Assembly (NCBI RefSeq): GCF_933775445.1
Contig: NC_065874.1
Span: 21,088,501 to 21,152,500 of the forward strand
Length of the DNA: 64,000 nucleotides
Source: Argentina anserina
Lineage: Eukaryota; Streptophyta; Magnoliopsida; Rosales; Rosaceae
Direction: 5' to 3'
Positions 60,001-64,000 of this stretch are shown here, piece by piece. The translations under genes were made by a program, and so were the position numbers. The notes below the pieces were generated by a model that was not told where the DNA came from, did not search any database, and saw only the letters and a program-made list of their open reading frames with translations. Every line of letters starts with the position of its first letter. Position 1 is the stretch's first letter.

Positions 60001-60014
60001 CTCCCCCTTGTGTC
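60001..60014 (-). other. Polypurine tract of copia element
   Basis: On the - strand ACACAAGGGGGAG directly precedes the LTR start. The reverse complement CTCCCCCTTGTGT is what is seen on the + strand. Confidence 0.75.
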
Positions 60015-60149
60015 GCATGCTTAGGTTGCATGGTGCACACATCGTTGCCTCGGTAAAAACCTTGTCAAGCAAAACAAAAACCTCTTGGGTAAAAACAAAA
60101 GCTTGATCGAAGAGAAAAAGAGCACAACGTACCGTCTACATTTGATAGC

Positions 60150-63100
60150 ATCATGTGAGCTAGACTCCCCCTGAAGTCTACGAAACAACTCCCCCTGATT
60201 AGTGCCGTAATCATGGAGTACAAAGAACAACGTATACAACGTTCATTACATGCTTCTCAAACGTAGTCTTGGGCTAATGATTAATCATTAATCTAGCCAC
60301 ACATCCTTAGATCATACATGCTAGACTTAGCCAAACTTAGATCTTAGGAAACAAGATTGCATAACAACTCAAAACAAGAGTTTGCAATGAAAATCAGATT
60401 CTCGGTTAGAATGACCTTCACTCACTTAAACGACCATAACTGCTTCGTCAAAATAGGTATCAGCAAACAGTAATATGTTCTGAAAAGTAGACACCTGTGG
60501 CTTTCCAGTGACATAAGGTTCACAACCTAATCCGATCGGAGCAGTTCACAATGCTCCTCGAAGTTGACTGACTTGCAAATTTCCAGACAGGACTGTCCTA
60601 CTTTGCTAAAACGACCATAACTCACTCAATATGATAGCTATGAATGAAAGGTTAATGTCCCTGGAAAGTAGACACATAGACCTTTCCAACGGTACCAATT
60701 TCACCATATTTCATCGAGCGAGGTGTCTTGTAGGTCTCGTTGAAGTTGACCTACGAAACTGGACAGATTCTGATTTGTCACATTTAATGTGTCTTTCGCG
60801 AAAAGAATGGGGGAATGGACCAATGAAGGATTGATTTTGGTCCAAGACGGAACCGTACGCATCCTCTACGCTACTAGTGTCGACTGCTACACCAAGGCGT
60901 ACGTTGATGTTACTGGAGCTGCTGGCGGCGTTGGTGTGGATAGGATTTGTGTTGGTTCACTAAGTGTAGAATTAAACCCATGTCAAAGAAGCAATGCAAG
61001 TCCAATGACAATGCATAGGCGCATAGTTAATCACGTCATAATGAAAGCAATAGTGTCCCAACAATAGTAACATGTATGAATGTATAGCTCATTGAATCTC
61101 TTCATCATCTATACTTAGACGAAATAGAGAATCAAGAATTAGCTTCATATGAACACATATGGGTATGAGTTCTTGCAACCGATTGTACTACGTTCTCTCG
61201 AACGTCGCAATCTGATTACATAAGCTCTCCGTGGTCTGGAGGCATTTAAAGTCCCTCGGGCACTCTCATATCTGCGTCAAGATCCCTTTACAGATATTCT
61301 ATGACCACTATCATATGCTGCAAATCAGTTTTCATGGACACTACTACTGATCAAGTAGCGGAAAGCAATTATGTCCATAACGAGAGAATATAACTCATCG
61401 TAGTCAATACTAGGATAATGAGACAATCTTTGCATCATAAGTCCTGCATATATCGCATGACTTCATCTTTCTCATTACACTTACGAACAACGACCAACAT
61501 AACAAGTCTAGTTCAGCCTGTATTGATTCTTTCCACTTCGGTCAAGTTGCTCATCGTTGATGCTTTACAACGGAATAAGAGCATAAGCGAATACATCATC
61601 AATCATGGGAGATCAATCCATTAAACACACACACGCGCGCTGTATACGATCAATTTGTGAGAATTCGATTCTTCTCTAACATCAATAAAAGGAGTCTGTA
61701 GCGTCCCACAGAAACTTAGTTGATACACATGTTTAGAGAATATCTCTTGATGATGGGAGAAATACTTGTGCCTACGCACTTCGCTTCTTTCTGGTTTTGA
61801 TTCCAGAGAATAATGGTCTCCCCCTCATCTAGGCAGGAGCCAAGACCGAAGCTATGACCCTTACTAGTCCATCTTTGCGTTTGCTGCCCTTGTTTTGTGG
61901 TGCAATACCACGGGCGCCGAAAACACCACAGCGTACGATGGTGCCATCGCCGGCTTCCTTCCCACTGTCAGAGATGGTGCCAACGGTGCTAGGACCAGGT
62001 CATATGAAATTCTCTCATATTCTGAGAGTTCCAACCTTACCGGCACATCACAGCATTTATGTGCGATCTCGTCACTTTCGCAATATCGGTAAAGTCATTG
62101 AGCATCGAATCTTTAACTTTTTGGAGGTAGATAATGCGTTGCACATTTGCTCACTTTGAGTAGTGCGGGATCTTAATGAGACATAGTGCCACACCACGTC
62201 AATTCCTGGCGTTAAAACCGGAATGGAAGCATTCCATATCTCCCCCTAACGACGGGAAGTATGTCTCATCAAAGTGACCGTCTGCTAAAATTGCAGGATA
62301 GAGATCAATGGTTGTAGATTGGAAATAGCGGATAAGTGTTGGTGATTCATATATCATAACCAACCAGAATACTTAATCGTTTCAAGTAGACCCATTGAGA
62401 TAACTACAATAGAGGCACAAAGACAACTTTAACCAAATAGGCGTTAGTGAAAAGAACGTTGGGATCGTATCCAGTAACCATATGGTACGCAAGAAACGCT
62501 TGGCAAGTTGTGGGTCTGAAACGAATAAGTGTCGCTGCATGCAATATCATTACACATCCCTATGCAAAAATCGGCAGGTTAGTACCCATAACCAAGTCCG
62601 AGCTCTGCTAGATCGTACAGTGAATGAACATGAGGAATAATATGTTCAACGACGATCCCAATAGATATGCAAAACGAAATCATCAAAGTCGTGGAGGTGA
62701 ACTCTCCAACGATATCCAATCAAATAGATTTGAGAGGATGTGAAGGGTGGTGAGCCCTTAGTATGATGATCATAGCTAAAAACTTTAGCGAATGCAACGT
62801 TTCTTGTGGAAAGCAAAGCGACGTGTGACCAACGCGTCGATGCTCTTACCTATACCATAAAAATACCGAAAAATGTCCGCATTCGGTTGGATAGGGTCTA
62901 CTAATGTCACCTTAAATACTTCGTAAGAATGGAATGTTCTCGGTTAGAGCCTTAACAAATAAGGACTTCCTTGAAATCTAGCAAAAGAACAAGCTTTGCA
63001 AAATGAGCGATGGGCATCAGAGATTACCATAGAGGCATTAGAAAACACGGGAGGCAAACACAAAGTTCCTGTGAAGGAGGGGATGCCGCCACCGACGACC

Positions 63101-63900
63101 TTAATGCCATGGAGCCGCCTAAATAGGCAGGCTCGACCTCACCGTGCATGGCACGGATAGGCTCGGCCTCACCGTGTGGAGCATGAGTGAGGTGGTCCTC
63201 CAATCGCTTCGTGAACATGAAAAATAGATGATCATGTGAATTTGAAAGAACTCGAATCATCATATCTTGTTCAAAATGACCAAAAAGAATGATCATGTCA
63301 AAACCGAGAAGACAGTAAAACCGAACCCATGATTCAAAGAATCTTGAGTTACATAAAGCTACTGCTGCAGGCAAGCAAAACTATGTCTGCAGGCTAACAA
63401 AGCTACTGTCGAAGCTTGAAAAAGATACTGTCAATGAAATCTGACAGATTTATTCATCTCTATTCTTAACACAAATATCAAGATGAAAATCCATCATTGG
63501 CATGTATGGCCTTTAAAACTTAGCAAGGCACGAAGATATAGAACACAATCTCCGCACGAGATCCGTAAAACAACTACCTGCGTCGTATGACAGTGTGGGT
63601 GGTTACGCAATTAGCAAGACACTCGATTTCACGGCGGGACATTCTCAAAATGAAGATTAAGAGAGTCAATGACGCGGTGAACTTCTCTACACAATACGCC
63701 GTCGGATATTGTAAGAGAGGGGATTGAAACAAATGGCAATTCCATCGAATGTATCACATGGCAATAGAACTACATTCTTCAACTTAAGAGATGGAAAAAC
63801 ATGGTATTGGAGCAGTTGAATACCAAACAATTTGGGTGGTAAAGACCATCCAATTGGTGCGGGTGGTCACCAATAATAATAAAATCGTTTGAGCTATGAA
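60150..63900 (-). pseudogene. Ty1/copia pol, heavily decayed
   Basis: Read on the - strand, fragments are recognisable in several frames. A pre-integrase zinc region (CLANCVTTHTVI, near 63620) is followed by QDMMIRVLSNSHDHLFF and HAPHGEAEPIRAMHGEVEPA (within 63024-63374). The integrase core has ILRAHHPSHPLKSI near 62740, and the RT has IDYDELYSLVMDII then AFRYLI near 61350-61410. Stops and frameshifts separate nearly all of them, so no product is possible. Short + strand frames in this stretch are shadows. Confidence 0.78.
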
Positions 63901-64000
63901 ACGACTTGGAGAAAACCGGAAAATTAACCGGAAAACCATGTCAAAATAACTCAAAACCGAGTGAAATTTGAACTAGAAAAACATGGCAGCAAGAACTGCT

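Larger units (their letters stand above)
59817..64000 (-). mobile_element. Decayed Ty1/copia element, - strand, continuing past the window
   Basis: A short LTR (59817-60000) and polypurine tract are followed, going up in coordinate, by decayed RNase H and RT, integrase core, and pre-integrase zinc region, the order expected of a Ty1/copia pol read on the - strand. It interrupts the LTR fragment ending at 59816. Its 5' end lies beyond 64000, so its target duplication cannot be checked. Confidence 0.82.

Noticed and set aside
60631..62159. Several + strand frames of 60-100 codons
   Set aside because: The recognisable coding here is decayed copia pol on the - strand, and these are shadow frames.

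Overview
This window looks like repeat-rich, probably pericentromeric, DNA of a flowering plant, most likely a eudicot. The grounds are plant-type LTR retrotransposons of three lineages (Athila-like Ty3/gypsy, chromodomain Ty3/gypsy of the Tekay/Del kind, and Ty1/copia), a plant-type short GT..AG intron, and an 8 kb satellite array. I cannot fix the family from sequence alone; Rosaceae is only a guess. There are no bacterial operons, tRNA or rRNA genes or CRISPR arrays. No intact host gene is certain, and almost all coding sequence is decayed retrotransposon gag-pol.

Layout. Positions 1-32535 hold a head-to-tail array of one Athila-like family on the + strand: copy A (internal 1-7384), a shared LTR (7385-9406), copy B (internal 9407-29131), a second shared LTR (29132-30786), and a collapsed copy C (30787-32360) that ends in a 175 bp LTR remnant. 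Copies B and C join their LTR to the leader at the same position, with no primer binding site. A and B also share two in-frame stop codons, so the array probably grew by DNA-level duplication or unequal exchange rather than by separate insertions. Inside copy B sits a second, diverged Athila-like element (15906-27874) with a clean CCTGT target duplication. Both its LTRs and its distal 3' region point to the - strand, but its primer binding site and gag-pol point to the + strand. The internal domain is therefore inverted, and one junction carries a fold-back palindrome.

Positions 32536-40565 are a satellite of about 150 bp units with an optional 46 bp module and a 1386 bp higher-order repeat. 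Its right edge runs into, and has partly duplicated, the end of a chromovirus LTR (about 40611-43121, - strand) that is followed by the PPT and integrase C-terminus of that element. A solo LTR of the same family (43786-46414, TSD TGTGA) and a solo LTR of the nested-element family (47304-48875, TSD AGCGT) follow.

Positions 48876-54859 are a patchwork of rearranged LTR fragments, a decayed element with an LTR fused to gag, and a small two-exon reading frame (52937-53577) that is the best candidate for non-transposon coding sequence. Positions 54860-59816 hold another - strand LTR with an internal region that shows no gag-pol, ending in an LTR fragment cut by a decayed Ty1/copia element (- strand, 59817 to beyond the window end).

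The pieces do not form a functional pathway. What they record is how plant heterochromatin grows and decays: nesting, LTR-LTR recombination, internal inversion, solo LTR formation, satellite expansion and C-to-T mutation.
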